Shown in pieces: positions 4,725 through 9,637 of a DNA stretch of 9,637 bases. The translations under genes and the position numbers were made by a program. Positions within the stretch are counted from its first letter, which is position 1. Every line of letters begins with the position of its first letter. The notes beneath the pieces are model-generated. The model saw nothing but the letters and a program-made list of their open reading frames with translations, made no database searches and was not told where the DNA came from. The stretch lies in the NCBI GenBank assembly GCA_024280975.1, contig JAMXLQ010000246.1, positions 1 through 9,637 of the forward strand. Direction: 5' to 3'. The DNA comes from Methanosarcina sp. (GTDB lineage: Archaea; Halobacteriota; Methanosarcinia; Methanosarcinales; Methanosarcinaceae).

Positions 4725-7202
4725 ATGCTCTGGGTCCTAGGCTACGCTGAAAAATCGAAGATAAGAGTTATGGCTATAAAGGACCGGATGAAACAGCCGA
4801 TTTATATGGCCGAGCTCCATATAAAGGATAGTTACAAAGGGCCACGCCCTCTTAAAATAAGGCTTCTCACCGGCAAGAAAAAAGAAGAATTCATTCCTCC
4901 CCAGCAATTTATAGAGCTCTTACGCAGTGCAAACCGGATAATGCTTGCAGAAGGAGGAGACCCTGCAAATGAGGCTGCTTTTCTAGAAATGCTCAAGGGA
5001 TTTCAGCTTAGTGCGGACAAAGTCAAAATTTGCAAACACTGCTGGATAAATAGACGTTTCAACTTTGTAAACAGTAAATCCATCAAATACAACAATGAAC
5101 TCATTTGCCTGGACTGTGCAAAAGAAGAACTTTTGCGTGCAGTCCGTTCGGCTGGTGTGCAGTATGGAGAGAAATCCATAGATTTCTTGGAGCAGGTGCT
5201 TTCGAAAACCAGAGACCTGGATAGGACTATCAGAATGTTGAGCCCTGAAAGACTGGACCCTGAGTTCACACGCTACGATACTATAAGAACAAATCCTGCC
5301 AGTGCTACAGTCAGGGTAAAGAGCCTACCCCTTCAAAAGAAATTTAAGGAAATGCTGCTTGAGAAATCCGAGACCCTTCTGCCTGTTCAGGCATTATCGG
5401 TAGAAGCCGGGCTTCTAGAAGGAAAAAACCAGTTTGTAATCTCGGCGACAGCAACCGGAAAGACCCTAATAGGGGAGATGGCAGGAATCCAAAACCTGCT
5501 CAACAAAAAAGGAAAAATGCTCTATCTTGTCCCCCTGGTCGCACTTGCAAATCAGAAATACGACCAGTTCAAAGAGCGCTATTCAAAACTCGGGCTTACC
5601 ACTTCCATAAAGATTGGTGCAATTCTCATAAAGACCTCTCAGCGCGTGAAAATGCAAACCAGCCCGGGTGCAGATATAATTGTAGGGACTTACGAGGGCA
5701 TAGACCATATGCTTCGGTCGGGAAATGCCGATTTTCTGGGCAAGATCGGAACTGTAGTTGTGGACGAAGTCCATACCCTCGAAGACCAGGAAAGAGGTCA
5801 CAGGCTGGATGGGCTGATTGGGAGGCTGAGGTATGTGGCACCCGAAGCTCAATTTATCTACCTTTCCGCAACCGTCGCAAATCCTGCAGGCTATGCAAAG
5901 AAACTTGGGGCTCAGCTTGTTCTTTATGAGCACAGGCCGGTTCCTATTGACAGGCATCTCCTTTTCTGCCAGGAAAACGAAAAGGCAAAACTGATTTCCC
6001 AACTTGCAAAAGAAGAGTACGCAATGTTTTCTTCCAAAAACCATAGGGGACAGACTATTGTCTTTACAAATTCCCGTCGAAACTGCCACAAGCTTGCAGG
6101 AGCTCTTTCGATTCAGGCAGCCCCTTATCACGCCGGGCTTTCCCAGTATGAGAGGAAGAAGATTGAGACTCGCTTTGCAAAAGGAGAGCTCCCAGTGATC
6201 GTGACCACGGCTGCTCTCGCAGCAGGTGTGGATTTTCCGGCTTCCCAGGTGATCTTTGAATCCCTTGCAATGGGAATAGACTGGATTTCAGTCCAGGACT
6301 TTCTGCAGATGAGCGGGAGGGCAGGTAGACCTGATTATCATGATAGAGGTGTTGTCGTGCTTATGCCCGTACCTGGAAAATCATATTCAGGCTCCCAGTC
6401 TGATACCGAAGAAGAAGTTGCAATTAAATTGCTCCAGGGAGAAATGCTCTCAGCAGGCGTACAATATGGAGAAGCCGAACAGCTTGAGGAAATGCTTGCC
6501 TCGGTTGCAGTTACCTCCTCAGTACAGGATCTCAGGATGATCCATAACCTGATGTTCGGAAGTTACGACCTTGACAAACTAATTTTGCGTCTCCAAAGCT
6601 ATCGCTTTGTGGAAAGAAAAGGCAACCGAATAACGCTTACGCGTTTTGGAAAAATCATTGCAGCACATTTCCTTCAGGTATCGAAAGCTTTTCTGATTCG
6701 GGATGCAGTGCTAGAAGAAAACGAACCCCTGAAAATCGCAACAAACCTGGAGTTTTTCGATGCAGCATATTTCAAGTACGCAAACCAGATAGGAAGTTCC
6801 CTGCATGTGAATATGCCTTCAAGAGTTTTTCAGGGGGCGACTCTTGATATAATTTTTGACGGAGAATCTCTTTCCCAGCTTGATGCGAAAATCCAGGCAC
6901 TTATGTTGAATTTTGCTTCAGACTTTTTAACCTGCGCATGTAAAGATTCACCTTACTGCGGCTGTGCAGAACAGAAGTTTTCGGAAAAAATTATCAAACT
7001 GCGCACAGAAGCACTTGACCCTGTACAGATTGTAAAGAAGCTTGAAGATAAGTATGGGATCTCTGCATACCAGGGCGATGTTTTCGGATACTTGGACAAC
7101 GCGGTCCGCAATCTTGATGCCGTAGAACTTATAGCAAAGGTACACTCCAAAAAAGGAGTTGCAGAAGAAGCAAAGAAACTTAAAAAGAAAGTCCAGGGTT
7201 AA
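4725..7202 (+). CDS. Ski2-type DExH RNA helicase, ASH-Ski2-like
   Basis: 825 residues with a full superfamily 2 core: motif I A-T-A-T-G-K-T at 241-247 (K246), motif II D-E-V-H at 347-350, motif III S-A-T at 381-383 and motif VI Q-M-S-G-R-A-G-R-P at 528-536. DEVH and QMSGRAGRP place it in the Ski2/Hel308 group. In front of the core lies a ~230-residue domain with a C4 zinc knuckle (C103, C106, C128, C131); near the end is a second cluster (C737, C739, C745, C747), followed by a charged Lys-rich tail. A specific N-terminal domain with a four-Cys knuckle on a Ski2 core is the layout described for euryarchaeal ASH-Ski2, which works with the 5'-3' exonuclease aRNase J and the exosome; a role in RNA decay is therefore inferred. 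Hel308 lacks such an N-terminal domain. The start is uncertain: ATG 4725, or ATG 4788 (residue 22), which has AAAGGA four bases upstream. Confidence 0.85.
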   Translation: MLWVLGYAEKSKIRVMAIKDRMKQPIYMAELHIKDSYKGPRPLKIRLLTGKKKEEFIPPQQFIELLRSANRIMLAEGGDPANEAAFLEMLKGFQLSADKVKICKHCWINRRFNFVNSKSIKYNNELICLDCAKEELLRAVRSAGVQYGEKSIDFLEQVLSKTRDLDRTIRMLSPERLDPEFTRYDTIRTNPASATVRVKSLPLQKKFKEMLLEKSETLLPVQALSVEAGLLEGKNQFVISATATGKTLIGEMAGIQNLLNKKGKMLYLVPLVALANQKYDQFKERYSKLGLTTSIKIGAILIKTSQRVKMQTSPGADIIVGTYEGIDHMLRSGNADFLGKIGTVVVDEVHTLEDQERGHRLDGLIGRLRYVAPEAQFIYLSATVANPAGYAKKLGAQLVLYEHRPVPIDRHLLFCQENEKAKLISQLAKEEYAMFSSKNHRGQTIVFTNSRRNCHKLAGALSIQAAPYHAGLSQYERKKIETRFAKGELPVIVTTAALAAGVDFPASQVIFESLAMGIDWISVQDFLQMSGRAGRPDYHDRGVVVLMPVPGKSYSGSQSDTEEEVAIKLLQGEMLSAGVQYGEAEQLEEMLASVAVTSSVQDLRMIHNLMFGSYDLDKLILRLQSYRFVERKGNRITLTRFGKIIAAHFLQVSKAFLIRDAVLEENEPLKIATNLEFFDAAYFKYANQIGSSLHVNMPSRVFQGATLDIIFDGESLSQLDAKIQALMLNFASDFLTCACKDSPYCGCAEQKFSEKIIKLRTEALDPVQIVKKLEDKYGISAYQGDVFGYLDNAVRNLDAVELIAKVHSKKGVAEEAKKLKKKVQG

Positions 7203-7250
7203 AGGATCAAAAACATTTTTGCAGATAACATTGTATAATGAGTTAAAATG

Positions 7251-7268
7251 TTCCTGCTTATGTAGGAA
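7251..7268 (+). terminator. Hairpin after the helicase gene
   Basis: TTCCTGC (7251-7257) pairs with GTAGGAA (7262-7268), including one G-U, around a four-base loop, about 50 bases past the helicase stop. A second imperfect hairpin (arms around CGGTT/AACCG, 7292-7313) follows. Neither has a T run, so they could be a terminator or part of the DUF3467 leader. Confidence 0.25.
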
Positions 7269-7371
7269 TGTACTGTTTAGATGATAGGACCGACCGGTTT
7301 TCAAGAACCGATCAGTATATGAGATCATATAGATCGCAGGATACTCTAAGAGTAAAAATAGAGGTAATTTC

Positions 7372-7770
7372 ATGACCGAGGATGTTGAATCCAGGGAAAA
7401 TATTGAAAGCGCAGTTCCTAAAAAGGTTAAAAAAGGCATTACAATCGAATTTGTGAAGCCTGAAAACTTCAGGCAGATATACGCTATCGGAGCTGCAGGT
7501 GGGCACAGCCCATATGATTTCAGGATAGGTTTTTACAACGATACCCCAAAGATGTTCGGGGAAGCCTCAGAGTCAAGGGTTATCCAGAGGTGTGTAGAAA
7601 CCGAAGTAATACTTTCTCCGGTTGCTGCGCTTGAGCTTTCCCGCTGGCTGACCCAACATATAAATGAATATGAGTCTGTTTTCGGGCCCATTGCAAGAGC
7701 AATCCCGAGACCAAGAAAGGAACCTGCAAAATCTGTTGACGAAAGTACGGATATTCAGGGTTATATCTGA
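7372..7770 (+). CDS. DUF3467 family protein
   Basis: 132 residues resembling the DUF3467 family (PF11950), whose members have the core G-H-S-P-Y-D-F-R (here residues 43-50) followed by a short beta strand and, later, a conserved L-S-P-x-A-A-x-E-L segment before an amphipathic helix (about 83-105). The first ~25 residues are charged and likely disordered, and a Pro/Arg/Lys-rich tail (P-R-P-R-K-E-P) ends the protein. There is no membrane segment or signal peptide, so it is cytoplasmic. The family has no established function; the small folded core and charged tails would suit a binding partner or adaptor. The start at 7372 has GAGGT six bases upstream. It is 169 bases behind the helicase gene and is followed by a palindrome cluster, so it may be its own transcript. 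Confidence 0.8.
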   Translation: MTEDVESRENIESAVPKKVKKGITIEFVKPENFRQIYAIGAAGGHSPYDFRIGFYNDTPKMFGEASESRVIQRCVETEVILSPVAALELSRWLTQHINEYESVFGPIARAIPRPRKEPAKSVDESTDIQGYI

Positions 7771-7817
7771 CAATCCTACCCCTACATCCCGTTCGAATAA
7801 GTTTCCTGTAAAACTCA

Positions 7818-7913
7818 CAAGCTTTTTGAAAAAGGCTTGATCGCAAACTTTTAAGAAAAGTTTGATCAAAACCGGTAAACGGCGTGATAAACCGGCGCAA
7901 CGGTTTTGATCAA
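7818..7913. repeat. Palindrome cluster 1: three adjacent inverted repeats with TTGATC linkers
   Basis: Three hairpins follow one another: CAAGCTTTT with AAAGGCTTG (7818-7839, one G-U), CAAACTTTT with AAAAGTTTG (7844-7864, perfect 9 bp) and a 13-bp perfect inverted repeat TTGATCAAAACCG / CGGTTTTGATCAA (7862-7874 with 7901-7913, 26-base loop). The hairpins are joined by TTGATC motifs. The same modular format recurs in reverse orientation at 8962-9063. It follows the DUF3467 stop and could act as 3' structure, but looks like a dispersed intergenic repeat family rather than a plain terminator. Confidence 0.75.
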
Positions 7914-8094
7914 CCAAAAAACAATCTTATTCGGATAAAATGTCCTGCAAGCCAGATAAACCGAAACGCTGAATTATAGCTTCTTGAAGGAGCTATTTGA
8001 TCTCGGACGGTTTTGAGAGCTCTGAAGATCGATGGTTATATATCTCTGTAAAGGGTATGTAATTTTCAGTTTTCTTAACAGCCGGTGGAGTGAC

Positions 8095-8104
8095 AATATA
8101 TAAG
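8095..8104 (+). promoter_or_regulatory. TATA box of the small ORF-LSm-TFE-beta transcript
   Basis: AATATATAAG matches the archaeal TATA consensus and would start transcription near 8125, about 30 bases before the 27-codon ORF and 140 before LSm. Another box near 8035-8044 is an alternative. Confidence 0.45.
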
Positions 8105-8156
8105 GATTTCTCGGTTACTGGTAGGAAGCGACTGATACAGGCAACAGGTGGACTGC

Positions 8157-8240
8157 ATGTGTGAATGTGGCCCTGATGCGGCTTGCCCCACACCGGCTTG
8201 GGATGTAAAAACACAAACCCGGGAGTACGGGGAAAATTGA
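8157..8240 (+). CDS. 27-residue Cys-containing small protein upstream of LSm
   Basis: An ATG at 8157 opens 27 codons ending at TGA 8238-8240. The peptide begins MCECGPDAAC, giving C2-x-C4 and C10, then a Thr/Pro/Trp segment and a polar acidic end. Three clustered Cys in so short a chain suggest metal binding or a zinc-knuckle fragment; function is unknown. Translation is well supported: AGGTGGA at 8146-8152 is a strong Shine-Dalgarno sequence four bases before the ATG, better than those of its neighbours. It stops 24 bases ahead of the LSm start, so it would be the first gene of the LSm transcript and may be a separate small protein or a translated leader controlling LSm. A GTG at 8148 in the same frame is a less likely start. 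Confidence 0.5.
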   Translation: MCECGPDAACPTPAWDVKTQTREYGEN

Positions 8241-8264
8241 GAATAAATCAGCGAGGGTTTAAAT

Positions 8265-8489
8265 TTGTTCCCAAATAAAAAAGTTCAGAAAATCGTTGGA
8301 TCAAGGATCCAGGTAGAAATGAAAGGCGACCTTAATCTGCTTGAAGGCACTCTTAAAAGTGTAGATGACTACATGAACCTTCATCTTGTGGACACCATGG
8401 AAATCGTAAAAGGAGAAAAAGTCCGTTCTCTTGGTTCAGTAGTGCTTAGGGGTAATAACATCATACTGATCACTCCTGTAGAAGAGTAA
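8265..8489 (+). CDS. LSm (Sm-like) RNA-binding protein, divergent
   Basis: 74 residues covering one Sm fold. The Sm1 motif is seen as G28-x-L-x-S-x-D34-D-Y-M37-N38-L-x-L, where the Asp and Asn/Met form the U-binding pocket, and Sm2 as L-G-S-V-V-L-R62-G63-N64-N65-I, with RGNN where most archaeal LSm proteins have RGDN. Archaeal LSm proteins form heptameric rings that bind U-rich RNA; the ring and RNA targets are inferred from the family. The N-terminal helix that carries P-L-D in most archaeal LSm proteins is shortened, so this is a divergent member. TTG at 8265 is the start: an in-frame TAA at 8244-8246 rules out anything longer, no ATG lies at the N-terminus, and GAGGG (8253-8257) sits seven bases upstream. 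The TFE-beta-like gene follows after 32 bases. Confidence 0.85.
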   Translation: MFPNKKVQKIVGSRIQVEMKGDLNLLEGTLKSVDDYMNLHLVDTMEIVKGEKVRSLGSVVLRGNNIILITPVEE

Positions 8490-8521
8490 AACTTCATAAG
8501 GAATCTTATTAGTGTGGAATC

Positions 8522-8923
8522 ATGGATCTTGAAGAAGAAGCCTATAATATAATAAAAAGACATAAAGAAGGCGTTTTCCAGAATGTTATCTGGAAAGAGC
8601 TGGATATCGATAGTAGAAAATGCTCCAGAATCATAAAAAAACTTCTGGATAAAGACCTTATTATACGAGAGGTTGGAGTTTCAAACGGGGCAAGAACATA
8701 CCTACTGAAAGTGAAGGAAGAGGTTAAGGAAAATTATGACCTCCTACTTGCAGGAGCATTGTTTTCAGCCTGTACAGACTGCACCGGCGACTGTCAACCC
8801 GAATACTGCGGGAGACTCAGTGAATGGATTGACAACCTCATACAAGAGACCGAAAAATCAGAAAAGACCGGCGAAATTGAAGCCGATCTAGAAGATGAGG
8901 AAGAAGCTGAAGAAGAAATCTGA
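8522..8923 (+). CDS. Winged-helix Fe-S protein, probable TFE-beta / RPC34-RPC39 homologue
   Basis: 133 residues in three parts. Residues 1-65 form a winged helix (I-W-K-E-L then a recognition helix around S-R-K-C-S-R-I-I-K-K-L-L, then the wing ending near L-L-K). Residues 84-102 hold four Cys, C84-x2-C87-x3-C91-x4-C96, and then L-S-E-W. P93-x2-C96-x4-E101-W102 has the same spacing as the P-x2-C-x4-E-W of the human RNA polymerase III subunit RPC39, as recalled, whose Cys bind a [4Fe-4S] cluster. Archaeal TFE-beta, the partner of TFE-alpha in promoter opening, has this winged-helix plus Fe-S plan. The tail (about 109-133) is nearly all Glu/Asp. Such proteins are often labelled MarR-like regulators. 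Cluster binding and a basal transcription role are inferred. It is 32 bases behind LSm; a weak TGGA lies before ATG 8522. Confidence 0.65.
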   Translation: MDLEEEAYNIIKRHKEGVFQNVIWKELDIDSRKCSRIIKKLLDKDLIIREVGVSNGARTYLLKVKEEVKENYDLLLAGALFSACTDCTGDCQPEYCGRLSEWIDNLIQETEKSEKTGEIEADLEDEEEAEEEI

Positions 8924-8961
8924 GAGCGGATTTGTTAGTTAATATTCAATAACATTCATAA

Positions 8962-9063
8962 AAACCGTTTTCGGTCAAACCTTTTTTGAAAAGGTTTGCG
9001 CTTTGCCTTTGGTCAAGCTTTCTGCCGGAAAGGTTGCGATCAAACCTTTTCTTAAAAGGCTTA
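8962..9063. repeat. Palindrome cluster 2, inverted copy of cluster 1
   Basis: Three hairpins: CAAACCTTTT with AAAAGGTTTG (8976-8998, perfect 10 bp around a 3-base loop, preceded by AAAACCG TTTT CGGT at about 8961-8974), CAAGCTTTC with GGAAAGGTTG (9014-9036, one mismatch) and CAAACCTTTT with AAAAGG (9041-9059, imperfect outer pairs). Read on the minus strand the linker TTTGATCGCAA (minus-strand reading of 9034-9044) matches the cluster 1 linker CTTGATCGCAA (7836-7846), so the two clusters are in opposite orientation. It sits between the TFE-beta-like gene and the tRNA promoter and may also end the upstream transcript. Confidence 0.7.
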
Positions 9064-9120
9064 TGAGATTTCTGAATTGACGGCAAAATAACATTCTCAA
9101 AAATACTGGCAACCGCTAAT

Positions 9121-9128
9121 TATATATA
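9121..9128 (+). promoter_or_regulatory. TATA box of tRNA-Glu
   Basis: TATATATA at 9121-9128, preceded by AACCGCTAA as a possible BRE, predicts a start near 9150, 34 bases before the mature 5' end. The position is right for an archaeal tRNA promoter. Confidence 0.7.
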
Positions 9129-9135
9129 GAAAAAC

Positions 9136-9164
9136 CCCTTATTGGAGAACCCCTTCAATAAGGG
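9136..9164 (+). promoter_or_regulatory. 9-bp inverted repeat across the tRNA-Glu transcription start
   Basis: CCCTTATTG (9136-9144) and CAATAAGGG (9156-9164) are perfect reverse complements with an 11-base loop, and the predicted start near 9150 falls inside it. AACCCCTT also occurs as a direct repeat (9133-9140, 9148-9155). It may be a regulator site or chance; the 5' part would not be in the transcript. Confidence 0.35.
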
Positions 9165-9183
9165 AAAATAAGGTACAACAAAA

Positions 9184-9261
9184 GCTCCGGTAGTGTAGTC
9201 CGGCCAATCATTCCGGCCTTTCGAGCCGAAGACTCGGGTTCGAATCCCGGCCGGAGCACCA
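9184..9261 (+). tRNA. tRNA-Glu (anticodon UUC), CCA encoded
   Basis: 78 bases fold as a cloverleaf: acceptor GCTCCGG with CCGGAGC, discriminator A, encoded CCA at 9259-9261, T loop TTCGAAT, and anticodon loop C-T-TTC-G-A with the anticodon at 9220-9222, so it reads GAA and GAG. The anticodon stem has four pairs plus a C27-A43 mismatch at its base (9213 with 9229). The variable loop is four bases, as usual for tRNA-Glu. In methanogens Glu-tRNA(Glu) also serves as the precursor for tetrapyrrole (F430, haem) synthesis. No intron is present. Confidence 0.95.
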
Positions 9262-9263
9262 GA

Positions 9264-9269
9264 TTTTTT
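9264..9269 (+). terminator. T6 run, tRNA terminator
   Basis: Six T directly after the CCA end is the usual archaeal oligo-T termination signal. No hairpin is needed. Confidence 0.6.
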
Positions 9270-9322
9270 AGATAACTTTCTCAAAACGCATTACCTAAAT
9301 TGTTCTTTGTTTTCTATTAATT

Positions 9323-9342
9323 TATAGACAAAAAAGTCTATA
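9323..9342. promoter_or_regulatory. Perfect 7-bp inverted repeat TATAGAC-A6-GTCTATA
   Basis: TATAGAC (9323-9329) and GTCTATA (9336-9342) are exact reverse complements around six A. The half-site shares TAGAC with the palindrome at 1743-1760. It lies between the tRNA and a minus-strand partial gene; no promoter assignment is clear. Confidence 0.35.
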
Positions 9343-9380
9343 TTTATTATTTACTAACTTAAATAATACTTATATGCACT

Positions 9381-9402
9381 AGGGTGGTTTGTATCCCACC
9401 CT
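9381..9402. terminator. 7-bp GC-rich hairpin AGGGTGG/CCACCCT
   Basis: AGGGTGG (9381-9387) pairs perfectly with CCACCCT (9396-9402) around an 8-base loop. It is the strongest stem between the tRNA and the convergent minus-strand partial gene, and lies 80 bases past the stop of the latter, so it may end that transcript. A second small hairpin CTTCG/CGAAG is at 9433-9446. Function is inferred from position. Confidence 0.35.
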
Positions 9403-9481
9403 TATTTCCAAAAAAGGTATTATTTGCTGTGTCTTCGTGTTCGAAGGATTCCCTGATGGCTGATTTATGTGTTAGCCCTAA

Positions 9482-9637
9482 TTACTGATTTTTATACGCG
9501 AGATATAATCCAGATAATCCGCATATAATGCTGAAACCTGGTACACCATTCGTTTTTCCCTCACTTTTTTTGTTGGTCTGTTTTAGTTTGCTGATTTGTG
9601 TTGTTTTCATCTTTTGACAGCTTATTCTTTGTAAACT
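9482..9637 (-). CDS. C-terminal end of a surface protein with PGF-CTERM-like sorting tail (runs off right edge)
   Basis: The minus strand is open from the window edge (first codon 9637) through 51 codons to TAA at 9482-9484, too short to be listed as an ORF by length. The last 20 residues begin V-P-G-F and continue with a hydrophobic stretch (I-I-C-G-L-S-G-L-Y-L-A-Y) and a short polar end (K-N-Q), preceded by a Lys/Ser/Thr/Gly-rich linker. This is the layout of PGF-CTERM tails, which archaeosortase A-type enzymes cleave to attach surface proteins to lipid. Typical tails end in several Arg/Lys, whereas only one Lys is seen here. The gene is likely an exported surface protein whose body is outside the window. 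An internal ATG at 9610 would give a 42-codon ORF, less likely. It may instead be a decayed remnant. Confidence 0.5.
   Translation of the reverse strand, partial: SLQRISCQKMKTTQISKLKQTNKKSEGKTNGVPGFSIICGLSGLYLAYKNQ

Larger units (their letters stand above)
7771..8156. other. Spacer with palindrome cluster and LSm-operon promoter
   Basis: The first part (7818-7913) is a run of three inverted repeats described separately. A further hairpin TAGCTTC/GGAGCTA lies at 7977-7995, followed by TTTGATC, the linker also seen in the cluster. Two TATA-like boxes follow, GTTATATATC (about 8035-8044) and AATATATAAG (8095-8104). No ORF is convincing until the small ORF at 8157. Confidence 0.6.

Noticed and set aside
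5583..6131. Minus-strand ORF of 182 codons inside the helicase gene
   Set aside because: It lies wholly antisense to the conserved helicase core, with no recognisable domain in its product.
6948..7439. Minus-strand ORF across the end of the helicase and start of DUF3467
   Set aside because: Shadow frame; low-complexity Phe/Leu/Cys-rich product spanning two real genes and their spacer.
7818..7913. Simple intrinsic terminator of DUF3467
   Set aside because: Three successive hairpins with conserved linkers and an inverted copy 1.1 kb away fit a dispersed repeat better, though a terminator effect is not excluded.
7573..7917. Minus-strand ORFs overlapping DUF3467 and the palindrome cluster
   Set aside because: They run through non-coding hairpin DNA and lie antisense to a recognised family.
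1..9637. Mobile element, prophage or defence system
   Set aside because: No transposase, integrase, nuclease-effector pair or toxin-antitoxin pair was found; the genes are housekeeping or small conserved archaeal families.

Overview
The window looks like chromosomal DNA of a methanogenic archaeon, most probably Methanosarcina. The reasons are: core genes that are archaeal in kind (DUF373 membrane protein, ASH-Ski2-like helicase, LSm protein, a TFE-beta/RPC39-like factor, a 6-oxopurine-type MTA/MTI phosphorylase), AT-rich intergenic DNA with TATA boxes instead of bacterial -35/-10 elements, long 5' leaders, families of intergenic palindromes, a PGF-CTERM-like surface-protein tail, and a tRNA-Glu(UUC) with encoded CCA. 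The genus call rests on gene content and style, not on a database match.

Layout. The left third holds three minus-strand genes: the N-terminal part of a HAD-family phosphatase (1-292, running off the left edge), a small RDD-family membrane protein (511-903) and a small Lys/Glu-rich coiled-coil protein (1348-1692). They are separated by AT-rich spacers with short tandem and direct repeats. From 2189 to the tRNA all genes are on the plus strand: DUF373 membrane protein, methylthioinosine/methylthioadenosine phosphorylase-like enzyme (start ATG 3418, not the longer TTG frame), a 530-bp spacer with two tandem TATA boxes and a hairpin, an 825-residue Ski2-type helicase with two Cys clusters, a DUF3467 protein, a palindrome cluster, an unlisted 27-codon Cys-containing small ORF, LSm, the TFE-beta-like protein, a second palindrome cluster in inverted orientation, and tRNA-Glu(UUC). 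At the right edge a minus-strand reading frame enters from outside and ends in a PGF-CTERM-like sorting tail.

How the genes relate. The common theme of the right half is RNA synthesis and turnover: an ASH-Ski2-type RNA helicase (partner of aRNase J and exosome in other archaea), LSm, and a putative TFE-beta basal transcription factor, with the small Cys ORF lying directly ahead of LSm in what looks like one transcript (small ORF - LSm - TFE-beta). The phosphorylase belongs to nucleoside/methionine salvage. There is no mobile element, CRISPR array or defence island in the window. The points most worth attention are the TFE-beta assignment, the 27-residue ORF, the paired palindrome clusters, and the tandem-TATA/hairpin spacer ahead of the helicase.
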